NCBI RefSeq assembly: GCF_039645995.1
Contig: NZ_CP147920.1
Location: forward strand, 1,364,001-1,428,000
DNA: 64,000 nt
Reading direction: 5' to 3'
Origin: Sulfurimonas sp. HSL3-1
Lineage (GTDB): Bacteria > Campylobacterota > Campylobacteria > Campylobacterales > Sulfurimonadaceae
Shown here one piece after another: positions 35,292-43,190 of the stretch. Under the pieces are notes generated by a model. The model was not told where the DNA came from. It ran no database searches and saw only the letters and a list, made by a program, of their open reading frames with translations. The first letter of the stretch is position 1. Each line of letters begins with the position of its first letter. A program made the position numbers and the translations under genes.

Positions 35292-36143
35292 CTACAGTGT
35301 GATCTGCGTGCCGATACCCTCTTCGGTAAAGAGTTCAAGCAAAATAGCGTGTTCGATACGGCCGTCGATGATGTGGGCCTTCTGGACACTGCGTTCAATC
35401 GCCTCGATACAGGCGTCGACCTTCGGCACCATCCCGCCGTGGATCGTCTTGTCGGCTTTGAGCGCCTCCACCTTCGCTTCGGTCAGGGACGAGAGCAGCT
35501 TTCCGTCAGCATCGAGGACGCCCGGGGTGTCGGTCATAAAGACGACCTTCTTCGCCCCGATGGCCCCGGCGATCTTGGAAGCCGCCAGGTCTGCGTTGAT
35601 GTTGTAGCCCGGATGGCCCGTCTCGCCGTCGGATGCTATGGGCGCGATGACGGGGATGAACTTCTCGTCGATCAGGCGGTGGATAACGTCGGCTTTGACA
35701 TCCTCAATGACCCCGGTAAGGCCCCATTTACCCGAATCTTTCGGCTGGGCGCGCAAGAACTGCGCATCTTTGCCGTTGACACCGAAGGCGCTGGCGCCGT
35801 GGGAGTTGAGCAAGGCGACGATCTCGTTGTTGACTTCGCCGCAGAGCACCATCTCAACGATGCGCATCACTTCGGGAGTCGTGACACGCTGCCCGTCGAT
35901 GAACTCGGTGGGGATGTCCAGTTTGGAGAGCATTTCGTTGATGCGCGGTCCCCCGCCATGGACGATGACCGGACGGATCCCGACAAGGTACATCAGCAAC
36001 ACATCTTTGGCGAATTTCGCCTTGAGCGTTTCGGAAGTCTGCGCCGCACCGCCGTACTTGATGACGACGATCTGGTTTCTGAACTCCTTGATGAACGGCA
36101 GCGCCTCCAGGAGGGTCTTGACGGTATCAATCTTTGTTTTCAT
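35292..36143 (-). CDS. argB: Acetylglutamate kinase
   Basis: This would catalyse the second step of arginine synthesis, phosphorylating N-acetylglutamate. The 283-residue amino-acid kinase has VVIKYGGAAQTSE, PVIVHGGGPRINEMLSKL, VNGKDAQ, PVIAPIASDGETG and NINADLAASKIAGAIGAKK, all at expected places. ATG at 36143 lies 17 bp inside the lpxK 3' end. Confidence 0.95.
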   Translation of the reverse strand: MKTKIDTVKTLLEALPFIKEFRNQIVVIKYGGAAQTSETLKAKFAKDVLLMYLVGIRPVIVHGGGPRINEMLSKLDIPTEFIDGQRVTTPEVMRIVEMVLCGEVNNEIVALLNSHGASAFGVNGKDAQFLRAQPKDSGKWGLTGVIEDVKADVIHRLIDEKFIPVIAPIASDGETGHPGYNINADLAASKIAGAIGAKKVVFMTDTPGVLDADGKLLSSLTEAKVEALKADKTIHGGMVPKVDACIEAIERSVQKAHIIDGRIEHAILLELFTEEGIGTQITL

Positions 36144-37050
36144 CGTATGTCCTGATGTAGTGTTCCACGTCTGCGGCCAGTGCGTCGTCGAGCTCCAGAT
36201 GAAGCTCCATCAACGCGAGCGGCAGGTCAAAGTGGCGAATTTTAACGTAATCTTTATAAGTAACGAGCAAGGCATCCGCCCCGCTCTGCTCGAGGATGGA
36301 CACCAGTTCGTCGCGCGCAAAGAAGTGGTGGTCCGGAAAGGTCGATTTGGCGACAACCTCGGGCAAAAATGGGTCCAGCCGCTCGGGCCGGGCGATGGCG
36401 GTGACCAGTGCCATCTTCGGCGCCGCATCCCTGATCGTCACACGGCGCGTGAAATCCACCCCCTCCCGGACAAGCCGCACCTCTTTCCCCGGCCAGAGCC
36501 GCTCGCGGAAGGGGCCGGCGGGAAGGCAGAAGCCATTGACCGCCACGACGTCGATGACGATGTCGTACTTGGCGATAAAGTGCTTGCCGTAGCCATCGTC
36601 GAGAAAAACGCAGCCGCACCCCATCGCTTTGGCTTTGGCAATGCCCGCTTCGCGATCCTCGCTGACGATGACGACAGCGTGGGGCAGCTCCAAAGCGTAA
36701 AGCATCGCCTCGTCACCGCTGCACGCCACATCGCAGAGTACGCTGCTACCGTCGGAGACGACCTGAAGCCCGCTGCTTTGGCGCCCGTAGCCGCGCAGCA
36801 CGACGGCGGGATTCGCCTGCCGCTGCGCCAGCGCCACTGTCAGCGGGGTCTTTCCGCTCCCGCCGACGGTCAGGTTGCCGACGCTGACGACGGGGATGCC
36901 CTGGTGACGCGGTACGCTGTTTTGATAGCGGCGGTGCATGATAAAGCAGTAGAGCGCACCGAGGGGCCAGAGCGCGTAGGCGAGCAGACGCTGGTAGGAA
37001 GAAGGAGCGTAGAAGAAACGCTCCCCCCAGGCGACGAGGCGGGGTTTCAC
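36127..37050 (-). CDS. lpxK: Tetraacyldisaccharide 4'-kinase
   Basis: The product would phosphorylate the lipid A precursor at the inner membrane. The 307-residue protein has an N-terminal amphipathic/hydrophobic helix (YALWPLGALYCFIMHRRY) and a P-loop VSVGNLTVGGSGKTPLTVAL. VVLRGYGRQ and VFLDDGYGKH follow, characteristic of LpxK. It starts with GTG in a GTGA overlap with the upstream aminotransferase stop, so the two are coupled. Confidence 0.94.
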   Translation of the reverse strand: MKPRLVAWGERFFYAPSSYQRLLAYALWPLGALYCFIMHRRYQNSVPRHQGIPVVSVGNLTVGGSGKTPLTVALAQRQANPAVVLRGYGRQSSGLQVVSDGSSVLCDVACSGDEAMLYALELPHAVVIVSEDREAGIAKAKAMGCGCVFLDDGYGKHFIAKYDIVIDVVAVNGFCLPAGPFRERLWPGKEVRLVREGVDFTRRVTIRDAAPKMALVTAIARPERLDPFLPEVVAKSTFPDHHFFARDELVSILEQSGADALLVTYKDYVKIRHFDLPLALMELHLELDDALAADVEHYIRTYDENKD

Positions 37051-38165
37051 ACGCGGGTTTTCGCGAGTTCGATCACTGCGTCGCAGATGTAATCGACCTC
37101 TTTGTCCGTGATGGAGCCGTAGATCGGGAGGGAGAGCACCTGCTGGTAGTTGCGCAGAGCGATCGGGAAATCATTGATGCGCAGATTGTATTTATTCTTG
37201 TAGTACGCCATCAGGTGCAGCGGGATATAGTGCAGCCCCGTCTCGATCCCTTTGGCCAAAAGGTCGCGGGCGAAACCGTCGCGGTTCTTATCGATCTTGA
37301 TGATGTAGTTGCTGAACGCGTGGTCGCCGTGGATCTCCGGAGGGGTGATGTGGTAGACCCCTTTGAGCCGTTCGCTGTAGCGCGCCGCCACCTCTTTCTG
37401 ACGGGCGATCACCTTGTCCTGGTGGGAGATGAAAGCATCGTTAAAAGCCGCCTCGATGGGGCTCATCGTGTATTTGCTCCCGATATCGACGACGTCGTAG
37501 ATGTAGCTCAGTCCTTCGTCGTCACGCACCATCGCATGGTTGCGCAGCAGGGTCGCGCGTTCCATCATCTCGGCGTCGTCGGTGACGAGCATGCCGCCGT
37601 TGCTGATGGTCTGCTTCATGTGGGGGCTGAAGCTGAAGCAAGTGATGTCCGCCCCCGTCGAGCCGATCTTCTTCCCCTTGTAGGTCGCACCGAGCGCGTC
37701 CGAAGCATCCTCGACGATCTTGACGTTGTAGATCTTGGCGATGTTGTAGAGCCGGTCGAGGTCCATCGGCTGCCCCGCGATGTGCGAGACGATGACCGCC
37801 TTGAGCTTTTTGGCGCTGTTGGCTTCGAGGTAGCGTTCGAGCTTGTCGATATCCATGTTCATCGTCCACTCATTGACGTCGACAAAGATCGGTTCGGCGT
37901 CAAAGTGGCGCACGACTTCCGGTACGGCCGGGAAGGCGTTGACGGAGCAAAGCACCTTATCCCCGCGTTTGAGGTCGATGGCCAGCATCGCCAGGTGCAG
38001 CGCCGCCGTGCCGTGCGAGGTCGCCAGCGCATAGCCGCAGCCGATATAGTTCTCAAAATTCGCCTCGAGATCCTCCACGGCGAATTCGGCATCGCCCTGC
38101 AGTACCTGCTCGACCTTGTTACGTTCCTTGGGACCGATTTCCGGCCGGTAAAACGGTACTTTCAT
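37047..38165 (-). CDS. DegT/DnrJ/EryC1/StrS-family sugar aminotransferase
   Basis: A PLP-dependent enzyme that would aminate a nucleotide-sugar ketone. The 372-residue protein has the family opening VPFYRPEIGPKERNKV, and GYALATSHGTAALHLAM at the cofactor pocket. VEDASDALGATYKG and the PLP-lysine segment CFSFSPHMKQTISNGGM follow. The sugar is not known. Neighbouring lpxK suggests a surface polysaccharide or LPS role. It is spaced 9 bp after nadE. Confidence 0.88.
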   Translation of the reverse strand: MKVPFYRPEIGPKERNKVEQVLQGDAEFAVEDLEANFENYIGCGYALATSHGTAALHLAMLAIDLKRGDKVLCSVNAFPAVPEVVRHFDAEPIFVDVNEWTMNMDIDKLERYLEANSAKKLKAVIVSHIAGQPMDLDRLYNIAKIYNVKIVEDASDALGATYKGKKIGSTGADITCFSFSPHMKQTISNGGMLVTDDAEMMERATLLRNHAMVRDDEGLSYIYDVVDIGSKYTMSPIEAAFNDAFISHQDKVIARQKEVAARYSERLKGVYHITPPEIHGDHAFSNYIIKIDKNRDGFARDLLAKGIETGLHYIPLHLMAYYKNKYNLRINDFPIALRNYQQVLSLPIYGSITDKEVDYICDAVIELAKTRV

Positions 38166-38174
38166 CCTTGTCTC

Positions 38175-38975
38175 CTATAAAGTGATATCGCGTGGATAGT
38201 TAAAATCGTGGTTGATCGTCCGCGATGTCAGTTTCGCGATGACGGGCATTTTGCGCTTGAACTGGTTACGGTAGATCCGGGTCAGGATCAGCTCCACCAG
38301 CGCCGCGTCGCACCCCTCTTCGATCAGTTCCGTTTTGCTGGCGCGCTCCTCGACGTAGCGGCGCAGCACCGCGTCGATCTGCGCGTAGCTGTACCCCAGC
38401 TCCGCTTCGTCACTCTGCCCCGCCCAGAGATCCGCCGAGGGGGGTTTGCCGATAATGCTCTGCGGCACCTCCAGATGCGCCGCCAGTTCGAAGACCTCCG
38501 TTTTGTAGAGATCCCCGATGGGATTGACCGCGCTGGCAAGGTCCCCGAAAAGGGTCCCGTAGCCCAGCATCAGTTCGCTCTTGTTGCTCGTGCCCAGCAC
38601 CAGGGCGCTTTCGCGCGCCGAGATGTCAAAGAGCGTCGCCATCCGCATCCGCGCCGAAAAGTTCCCGATGCGCAGATTGTCCATCGCCTCATGCTCGTAG
38701 GCTTTGAGCATCGGTTCGATGCTGTGGGTTTCCGCGCGGATGCCGAAGCGTTCGCAGAGCTCGTCGGCGTCATCGAGGCTGCTTTGCGAAGAGTAGTGCG
38801 ACGGCATCTTCACACAGAGCAGCCGGTCCCCGAAGGCGCGGTGGGCCAGCACGGCGACCACGGCGGAATCAATCCCGCCGCTGAGCCCAACAACGACACG
38901 TTTCAAACCGGTTTTTTCGACTTCGTCAATGAGGAACTTCGTCAAAAAATCGGTAATCATTGCGTATTTGCCCAT
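38175..38975 (-). CDS. nadE: NAD+ synthase
   Basis: The product would amidate nicotinic acid adenine dinucleotide to NAD+. The 266-residue protein belongs to the N-type ATP pyrophosphatase family, with VVVGLSGGIDSAVVAVLAHR (P-loop). VKMPSHYSSQSSLDDA, LVLGTSNKSELMLGYGTLFG and DLYKTEVFELA follow. No glutaminase domain is present, so ammonia is the expected donor. It is first in the nadE-aminotransferase-lpxK-argB-lrgAB run. Confidence 0.95.
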   Translation of the reverse strand: MGKYAMITDFLTKFLIDEVEKTGLKRVVVGLSGGIDSAVVAVLAHRAFGDRLLCVKMPSHYSSQSSLDDADELCERFGIRAETHSIEPMLKAYEHEAMDNLRIGNFSARMRMATLFDISARESALVLGTSNKSELMLGYGTLFGDLASAVNPIGDLYKTEVFELAAHLEVPQSIIGKPPSADLWAGQSDEAELGYSYAQIDAVLRRYVEERASKTELIEEGCDAALVELILTRIYRNQFKRKMPVIAKLTSRTINHDFNYPRDITL

Positions 38976-39186
38976 CCGACGTTCCTCGAAATCTTTATTT
39001 TCCCGCTTCTCTCTCCTCCATGGTATCAGAGTATTATTTTAGAGAAGCCTTAACAATCAAAATTATATCAAATTTTCCTTCGCAAACGATAATTTTTATA
39101 ATTGAGATCATATTTTTTCGCAAATTTCCATTCGTTGGGCAACAGTCTGATATGATGCGGATACCGAATAAACGAGGAGAATCCGA

Positions 39187-39843
39187 ATGAAGACATTACT
39201 CTTTCTTATAGTGGCCGTTTGCGGCCTCTGGGCGGCCGGCCCGAATGCGCCGGTGCAGCACACCGCCAGCGTCGTGGAGACAATGGATGCCGGCGGCTAC
39301 ACCTATATGAAAGTCAATGAGGGCAAAGAACCCTACTGGGTTGCGGTGACGGCGACAAAGGTAAAAGTGGGCGAGAACGTCTCTTTCACCGAGCAGATGT
39401 GGATGCCGAACTTTAAAAGCCGCGCCCTCGGCCGTACCTTTGAAAAGATCCTTTTCGCCTCCATGGCCCCGGGAACAGCAGCGCCCGCCGAACAGGTCCA
39501 GCCGCAGAGCGCGCCGAAAGAGGTCTTGAAAAAAGCCGAGGGCGGCTACAGTGTTTCCGAAGTCTTTACCAAACGCCAGAACCTCAAAGGCAAAACCGTC
39601 AAAGTGCGCGGCAAAGTGACCAAGATCTCCAGACAGATCATGAAACGCAACTGGGTCCACCTCGAAGACGGGACCGGCGATACCATGACGGACGACCTCG
39701 TCTTTACGGCTAACAGTGTTGCAAATATTAAAGCGGGCGATATCGTCGTTGCGACGGGAAAAGTAGAGACGGACAAGGATTTCGGGTACGGTTATTTCTA
39801 CCCGGTCATCGTCGAAGAGAGCAGCTTTGTCAAAGAGCGCTGA
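39187..39843 (+). CDS. Periplasmic OB-fold protein (NrfJ-like)
   Basis: 218 residues with signal peptide MKTLLFLIVAVCGLWAAG. Two repeated small beta domains follow. The first is ETMDAGGYTYMKVNEGKEPY, with the GYTY-type core seen in NrfJ-like and cytochrome-associated proteins. The second is an OB-fold-like region: GKTVKVRGKVTKIS, WVHLEDGTGD and NIKAGDIVVATGKVETDKDFG. Function is unknown. It may chaperone or bind ligands in the periplasm. A clear GAGGAG precedes ATG 39187. Its stop is inside a perfect palindrome. Confidence 0.75.
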   Translation: MKTLLFLIVAVCGLWAAGPNAPVQHTASVVETMDAGGYTYMKVNEGKEPYWVAVTATKVKVGENVSFTEQMWMPNFKSRALGRTFEKILFASMAPGTAAPAEQVQPQSAPKEVLKKAEGGYSVSEVFTKRQNLKGKTVKVRGKVTKISRQIMKRNWVHLEDGTGDTMTDDLVFTANSVANIKAGDIVVATGKVETDKDFGYGYFYPVIVEESSFVKER

Positions 39844-39856
39844 TCAGCGCTCCTTT
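39832..39856. terminator. Palindromic bidirectional terminator candidate
   Basis: AAAGAGCGCTGA is followed by its mirror TCAGCGCTC and CTTT. The inner 18 bp (gagcgctgatcagcgctc) is a perfect palindrome. It overlaps the stop codons of the 39187 gene and of the facing 35-aa gene. A-rich and T-rich flanks make it usable on both strands. Confidence 0.55.
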
Positions 39857-39951
39857 ACGCCTCCGGTGCGAATCAGCACCGAGGCGCCGAAAATGACCAG
39901 TGCCGCTACAGCGACGACGGTCTGAGTCTGCGCGAAGAAAGCGTAATCCAT
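39844..39951 (-). CDS. Small single-span membrane protein, 35 aa
   Basis: A short frame on the minus strand starts ATG (39949-39951) after an AAAAGGGG site and ends TGA at 39844-39846. The peptide has a polar start (MDYAFFAQTQT) and one hydrophobic span (VVAVAALVIFGASVLI). It ends in a basic tail (RTGGVKER). The ribosome-binding site and span support it as real. No function is assignable. Confidence 0.55.
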   Translation of the reverse strand: MDYAFFAQTQTVVAVAALVIFGASVLIRTGGVKER

Positions 39952-40008
39952 TTGTTCCCCTTTTGTTACCTTTACGTAACCTTATTGTAACAAATTGGCC
40001 TTCTTTCG

Positions 40009-40824
40009 TCAACAGACCTTTTCCGTGCTCATGCGGTTGAGTTCGCTGCAGCTGAACCCCGCCGCTCTGCGGGCATCGACGTTGAGATACTTCTGCCGGG
40101 GATAGCTGCCCGGGCAGCACTGTTCGACGATGTCGAAATAGACCGACTTCTCCGCCCCCGCCGCTTCGCAGGCGTAATCGAACCAGCGGTCCCCCTTGCG
40201 GACATGGTCCACCTCCTCTTCCAAAATCACCTGCAGTGCATCGACGATCCGGCCGATCATGGGGTCGTTTTTGATCGGCAGCAGTCTCTCCAGGATCTGC
40301 GGCGTTGCATCCAGACCGTTCGCCTCGAAATAGCGCGGCACCACCGCCATCCGTTCGAGCAGGGTTAGTGTTTTCTGCCCAGCCTCGAAGAGCCCCGCGT
40401 GCACCGGAAGATCGCCGTAACGGCTGCCGAGCGCTTCGAGCAGAGTATGCAGCATCTCGAAGTGGCGGCACTCGTCGTCGGCGACCTCGAGCCAGTCGTC
40501 GTAGAACGCTTTTGGCATTCCCGTGAAACGATAGGCGTGGTCCAGGGCCAGGTCGATCGCACTGTACTCGATATGGGTGATGGCGTGCAGCAGCAGGATC
40601 TGCCCTTCCGCGGTGACGGGGCTTTTGCGCCGGGGGACGTCCTGCGGCAGGACGATCTCGCAAACGGAAGCGAAAGAGGGTTCGTCGAACAGCACCGGAG
40701 TGAATGCCGCTTCGAAAACGGTTTCCCCCGCCTGGTACGCGGCATAGAAGGTACGGAACGCCGCCAGTTTTGCCGCCGGCTCCGCGGTCATGATGATCGA
40801 TTGAAGGGTCGTGTGAAATTGCAT
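40009..40824 (-). CDS. DUF455 ferritin-like protein
   Basis: About 271 residues, all-helical. Repeated carboxylate/His motifs point to a di-iron ferritin-like bundle: HAITHIEYSAIDLALDHAYR, DDECRHFEMLHTLLEALG and LEEEVDHVRKGDRWFDY. The family is predicted to be tRNA-modification related (MiaE-like fold), but its substrate is not known. It starts at ATG 40824, divergent from the MBL hydrolase and sharing a very short promoter region. No strong ribosome-binding site is seen. Confidence 0.85.
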   Translation of the reverse strand: MQFHTTLQSIIMTAEPAAKLAAFRTFYAAYQAGETVFEAAFTPVLFDEPSFASVCEIVLPQDVPRRKSPVTAEGQILLLHAITHIEYSAIDLALDHAYRFTGMPKAFYDDWLEVADDECRHFEMLHTLLEALGSRYGDLPVHAGLFEAGQKTLTLLERMAVVPRYFEANGLDATPQILERLLPIKNDPMIGRIVDALQVILEEEVDHVRKGDRWFDYACEAAGAEKSVYFDIVEQCCPGSYPRQKYLNVDARRAAGFSCSELNRMSTEKVC

Positions 40825-40825
40825 G

Positions 40826-40831
40826 TATAAT
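40826..40831 (+). promoter_or_regulatory. Putative -10 box for the MBL-fold gene
   Basis: TATAAT lies 18 bp before ATG 40850, in the short gap between divergent genes. Confidence 0.5.
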
Positions 40832-40849
40832 TCTACCAAAGGAAAGCGT

Positions 40850-41443
40850 ATGCAGATAAAAAAGCAGCCCATGGGGCCCTACCAGACCAACTGTTACATT
40901 GTCACGGAGAACGGGAAAGACATCATCATTGATCCCGGCGTCGGTGCGGTTGAATGGGTCAAGGCCAACGTGACGAATCCCGTGGCCATCCTCAACACCC
41001 ACGGCCATTTCGACCATGTCTGGAGCAACCAGGAGCTTAAAGAGCAGTTCGACATCCCCCTTTACACTCCCAAAGGCGACGTCATGCTACTGCAGAAAAG
41101 CGGCTGGATGCCGGACCTCCCGCCCTCCTACCCAGACGTCGAGGTCGAGGGGGACCAGACCTATGATATCGACGGCATCGAAGTGACCTTCCGCCACTTC
41201 CCCGGCCACTGCCCCGGCTGTTCCATGATCGAGATCGGCGACGCCGTCTTCAGCGGGGATTTCATCTTCCAAAACTCCATCGGCCGCGTCGACTTCCCCT
41301 ACTCTTCGCCCGCAGACATGAAAAAGAGCCTCCAGAAGTTCCTGCAGATCGACTACGACAAGAAAGTCTACCCCGGCCACGGCGCGCCGACGACGATCAA
41401 GGCCGAGCAGCGCAACGTCCCCTACTGGCTTAAAGCGATCTAA
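40850..41443 (+). CDS. Metallo-beta-lactamase-fold hydrolase (glyoxalase II/YcbL-like)
   Basis: The 197-residue protein starts MQIKKQPMGPYQTNCYIV and has the metal motif NTHGHFDHVWS, then RHFPGHCPGCSMIEIG, FSGDFIFQNSIGRVD and PGHGAPTTIKAE. This is the YcbL/GloB-like minimal fold that hydrolyses thioesters. Substrate is unknown. ATG 40850 has AAAGGAAAG upstream. A decayed paralogous copy of its C terminus lies at 42682-42812. Confidence 0.88.
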   Translation: MQIKKQPMGPYQTNCYIVTENGKDIIIDPGVGAVEWVKANVTNPVAILNTHGHFDHVWSNQELKEQFDIPLYTPKGDVMLLQKSGWMPDLPPSYPDVEVEGDQTYDIDGIEVTFRHFPGHCPGCSMIEIGDAVFSGDFIFQNSIGRVDFPYSSPADMKKSLQKFLQIDYDKKVYPGHGAPTTIKAEQRNVPYWLKAI

Positions 41444-41456
41444 GCCTTTGTGACGC

Positions 41457-41478
41457 GGCAGGTCTTTCCACACCTGCC
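41457..41478 (+). terminator. Hairpin after the MBL gene
   Basis: GGCAGGT (41457-41463), an 8-nt loop and ACCTGCC (41472-41478) form a 7-bp stem 13 bp after the stop. There is no T-run, so intrinsic termination is doubtful. Confidence 0.35.
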
Positions 41479-41584
41479 AATCATCCATAGCTCCCCGTCC
41501 CGATTTCCCCCTTTTTAGACCCGTCTCCCAAACCAGCATAAAGCACTCCTCTGACCGTGCAGACATTACGGATGCATGATGTGT

Positions 41585-41603
41585 AACGGCTCAAGCAGCC
41601 GTT
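41585..41603. repeat. Inverted repeat upstream of the Sel1 gene
   Basis: AACGGCT, five nucleotides, AGCCGTT. It may be an operator or the stem of a leader hairpin. No downstream T-run. Confidence 0.35.
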
Positions 41604-41831
41604 CATCAAATTTAACCCGCTTTCCTTGCCGCCGGGATCGTCCGTGATCGGGCAGTAAACAATGCCGTTTCCTGTGAATTTTTCTGCAGAATGACCGCTC
41701 CAAACTGATAATTCAGGTCCTAAAAGCCCCCTAAAACAGGAGCAAAGAGCGGATAAAGCCTGCTTCGCTACCATGCGGCGGCTCATTGCCACTATCAACA
41801 TACTTTTATCACTATCCTAAGGACCCAAATT

Positions 41832-42557
41832 ATGAAAAAAACCATCCTATTGCTGCTTGCAACCGTGCCGATGTTCGGCGACGCTTTCAACGAAGGCCAG
41901 TTTGCATACGACAAGGGGAATTACCGTCAGGCCGCCATCCAGTGGGAAAAAGCCTGCAATCTCGGTGAGGAAGCTACCTGCTACAACCTCGGGATCATGT
42001 ACTACAACGGCCAGGGCATCGGTCAGGATTATGCCAAAGCCGCCGACTACTACAAAAAGGCCTGCGACTCGGGGAGTGCTCCGGGGTGTACCAACCTCGG
42101 CCGCATGTACGAACACGGCCGCGGCATTGCCAAAAATGAATCCCATGCCGTCCTGCTCTTCCGCAAGGCGTGCTACGGCGGTGAAGCAGCGGGATGCTTT
42201 AACCTCGGCAATATGCTCCGTGACGGCCGGGGCGCGGAGCAGGACTATACTCAGGCCGCCAAGCTTTTCGATGTCTCCTGTGAGCTCGGGAATGCCCACG
42301 CCTGCACAAACATCGGCTACATGTACAGTTCCGGCAAGGGCATGCAGCGCAATGCAGCCGCAGCGGTCGAGTATTTCAAGATGGCCTGCGACAACGGCAG
42401 CGCCAGCGGATGCTATAACCTCGGGAACATGTACACGCTCGGTGAAGGCACTACGCGCAATGATGCGGCAGCGGCGCTGCTGTACGGCAAGGCGTGCAAC
42501 GGCGGCTCTACGCTCGGCTGCAAATACTACAACCGATTGAAGCAGGCGGGGCTGTAA
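41832..42557 (+). CDS. Cysteine-rich Sel1/Hcp repeat protein
   Basis: 241 residues with signal peptide MKKTILLLLATVPMFGDA. Six Sel1-like helical repeats of about 36 residues follow. Each has a Cys pair at a fixed distance (AC, then GCTNLG or CYNLG), the disulfide-linked pattern of Helicobacter Hcp proteins. Probably periplasmic or secreted. Repeat cores read GCxNLGxMYxxGxG. It is bracketed by the MBL gene and a decayed copy of its end, suggesting local duplication. Confidence 0.88.
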   Translation: MKKTILLLLATVPMFGDAFNEGQFAYDKGNYRQAAIQWEKACNLGEEATCYNLGIMYYNGQGIGQDYAKAADYYKKACDSGSAPGCTNLGRMYEHGRGIAKNESHAVLLFRKACYGGEAAGCFNLGNMLRDGRGAEQDYTQAAKLFDVSCELGNAHACTNIGYMYSSGKGMQRNAAAAVEYFKMACDNGSASGCYNLGNMYTLGEGTTRNDAAAALLYGKACNGGSTLGCKYYNRLKQAGL

Positions 42558-42614
42558 TATATTCATACGGCAGTTTGCGGTAGCATAGTCCCATCGGAAA
42601 GGAGAGCGTAGTGT

Positions 42615-42665
42615 AAAAAAACAGTGACGTTCATCCTGGCAACGCTGCCGCATAGCTTGCTTTGA
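42615..42665 (+). pseudogene. Possible relic of a Sel1-gene start (signal-peptide remnant)
   Basis: Downstream of an AAAGGAGAG sequence, the frame reads KKTVTFILATLPHSLL and then TGA. It recalls the Sel1 gene start KKTILLLLATVP, but the ATG codon is lost and nothing downstream continues. Short, so chance is possible. Confidence 0.35.
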
Positions 42666-42681
42666 AAACTGAAGGTTCAAG

Positions 42682-42812
42682 ATGAACAAAGACCCCAAGA
42701 CATTCCTGCAGCCAATTGACGAGGAAACAGTCTGCCCCGGCCACGGTGCACCGACGACGATCAAGGCCGAGTAGCGCAACGTCCTCCCCTACTGGCTCAA
42801 TGCAATTTATCC
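42682..42812 (+). pseudogene. Decayed C-terminal copy of the MBL hydrolase
   Basis: Translation reads MNKDPKTFLQPID, then CPGHGAPTTIKAE, a stop where the intact gene has Gln, then RNVLPYWLNAI. This parallels MKKSLQKFLQID ... PGHGAPTTIKAEQRNVPYWLKAI at 41318-41443. An extra Leu codon is also present. The sequence is diverged, so the copy is old. It has no N-terminal half. Confidence 0.8.
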
Positions 42813-43190
42813 GATAGTCGATGGATCACATACCGACTTTCACACTCTCTACAACCCACCGGCCCAAACACTTCGATATGCATGAAAGTACCATTGGCGC
42901 ATAGCCTTGGATATCCATAAATTAACACTTAATTAACATTATAAAAATAAAATAACAAGCTCATTTTAAGAAAATTGAGAAGATTGAGGAGAAACGGACC
43001 CCTTCTTTCACAAGTTTGGCGACTGAAAGAGAAAGGGTCGGGTGATTGGACACCATACAGGTGATTATACACGGTATTGATTAACCTCCAGACAGTATCC
43101 GCCGCGCTACTCCCTGCGGCGGAACGCCCTCTGAACGTATCCCGAAGCATGTCCGGTCTCTGAAATCAAAAATATGATGTAGGAGCGTTT
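42813..43190 (+). promoter_or_regulatory. Structured leader region of the TonB-receptor gene (378 bp)
   Basis: It includes an AT-rich stretch (42925-42960) likely to hold the promoter. A hairpin follows: GACCCCTTCTTTCA (42997-43010) pairs with most of TGAAAGAGAAAGGGTC (43024-43039). GGTG/CACC lies just after it. A strong GC stem is CCGCCGC (43099-43105) with GCGGCGG (43116-43122). A good AGGAG site precedes the start. No known riboswitch consensus is recognised. Confidence 0.45.

Larger units (their letters stand above)
41444..41831. other. Intergenic region (388 bp) before the Sel1 gene
   Basis: It holds a GGCAGGT/ACCTGCC hairpin at 41457-41478, just after the MBL gene. There is an AACGGCT/AGCCGTT inverted repeat at 41585-41603. 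No convincing gene is present. A 106-residue minus-strand frame here has no supporting start or motif. A weak AAGGAC precedes the Sel1 gene. Confidence 0.6.

Noticed and set aside
41481-41801. 106-aa minus-strand frame in the gap before the Sel1 gene
   Set aside because: No ribosome-binding site, no motif, and composition unlike real genes here.
42559-42614. Insertion-sequence end near the Sel1 relics
   Set aside because: No terminal inverted repeats or transposase remnant. Local duplication explains the fragments better.
42929-43150. 73-aa minus-strand frame in the TonB leader
   Set aside because: It overlaps strong RNA stems and has no ribosome-binding site.
42950-43190. Cobalamin riboswitch ahead of the TonB receptor
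   Set aside because: The B12-box and GCCACTG-like elements are not found by eye. Kept only as an unclassified structured leader.
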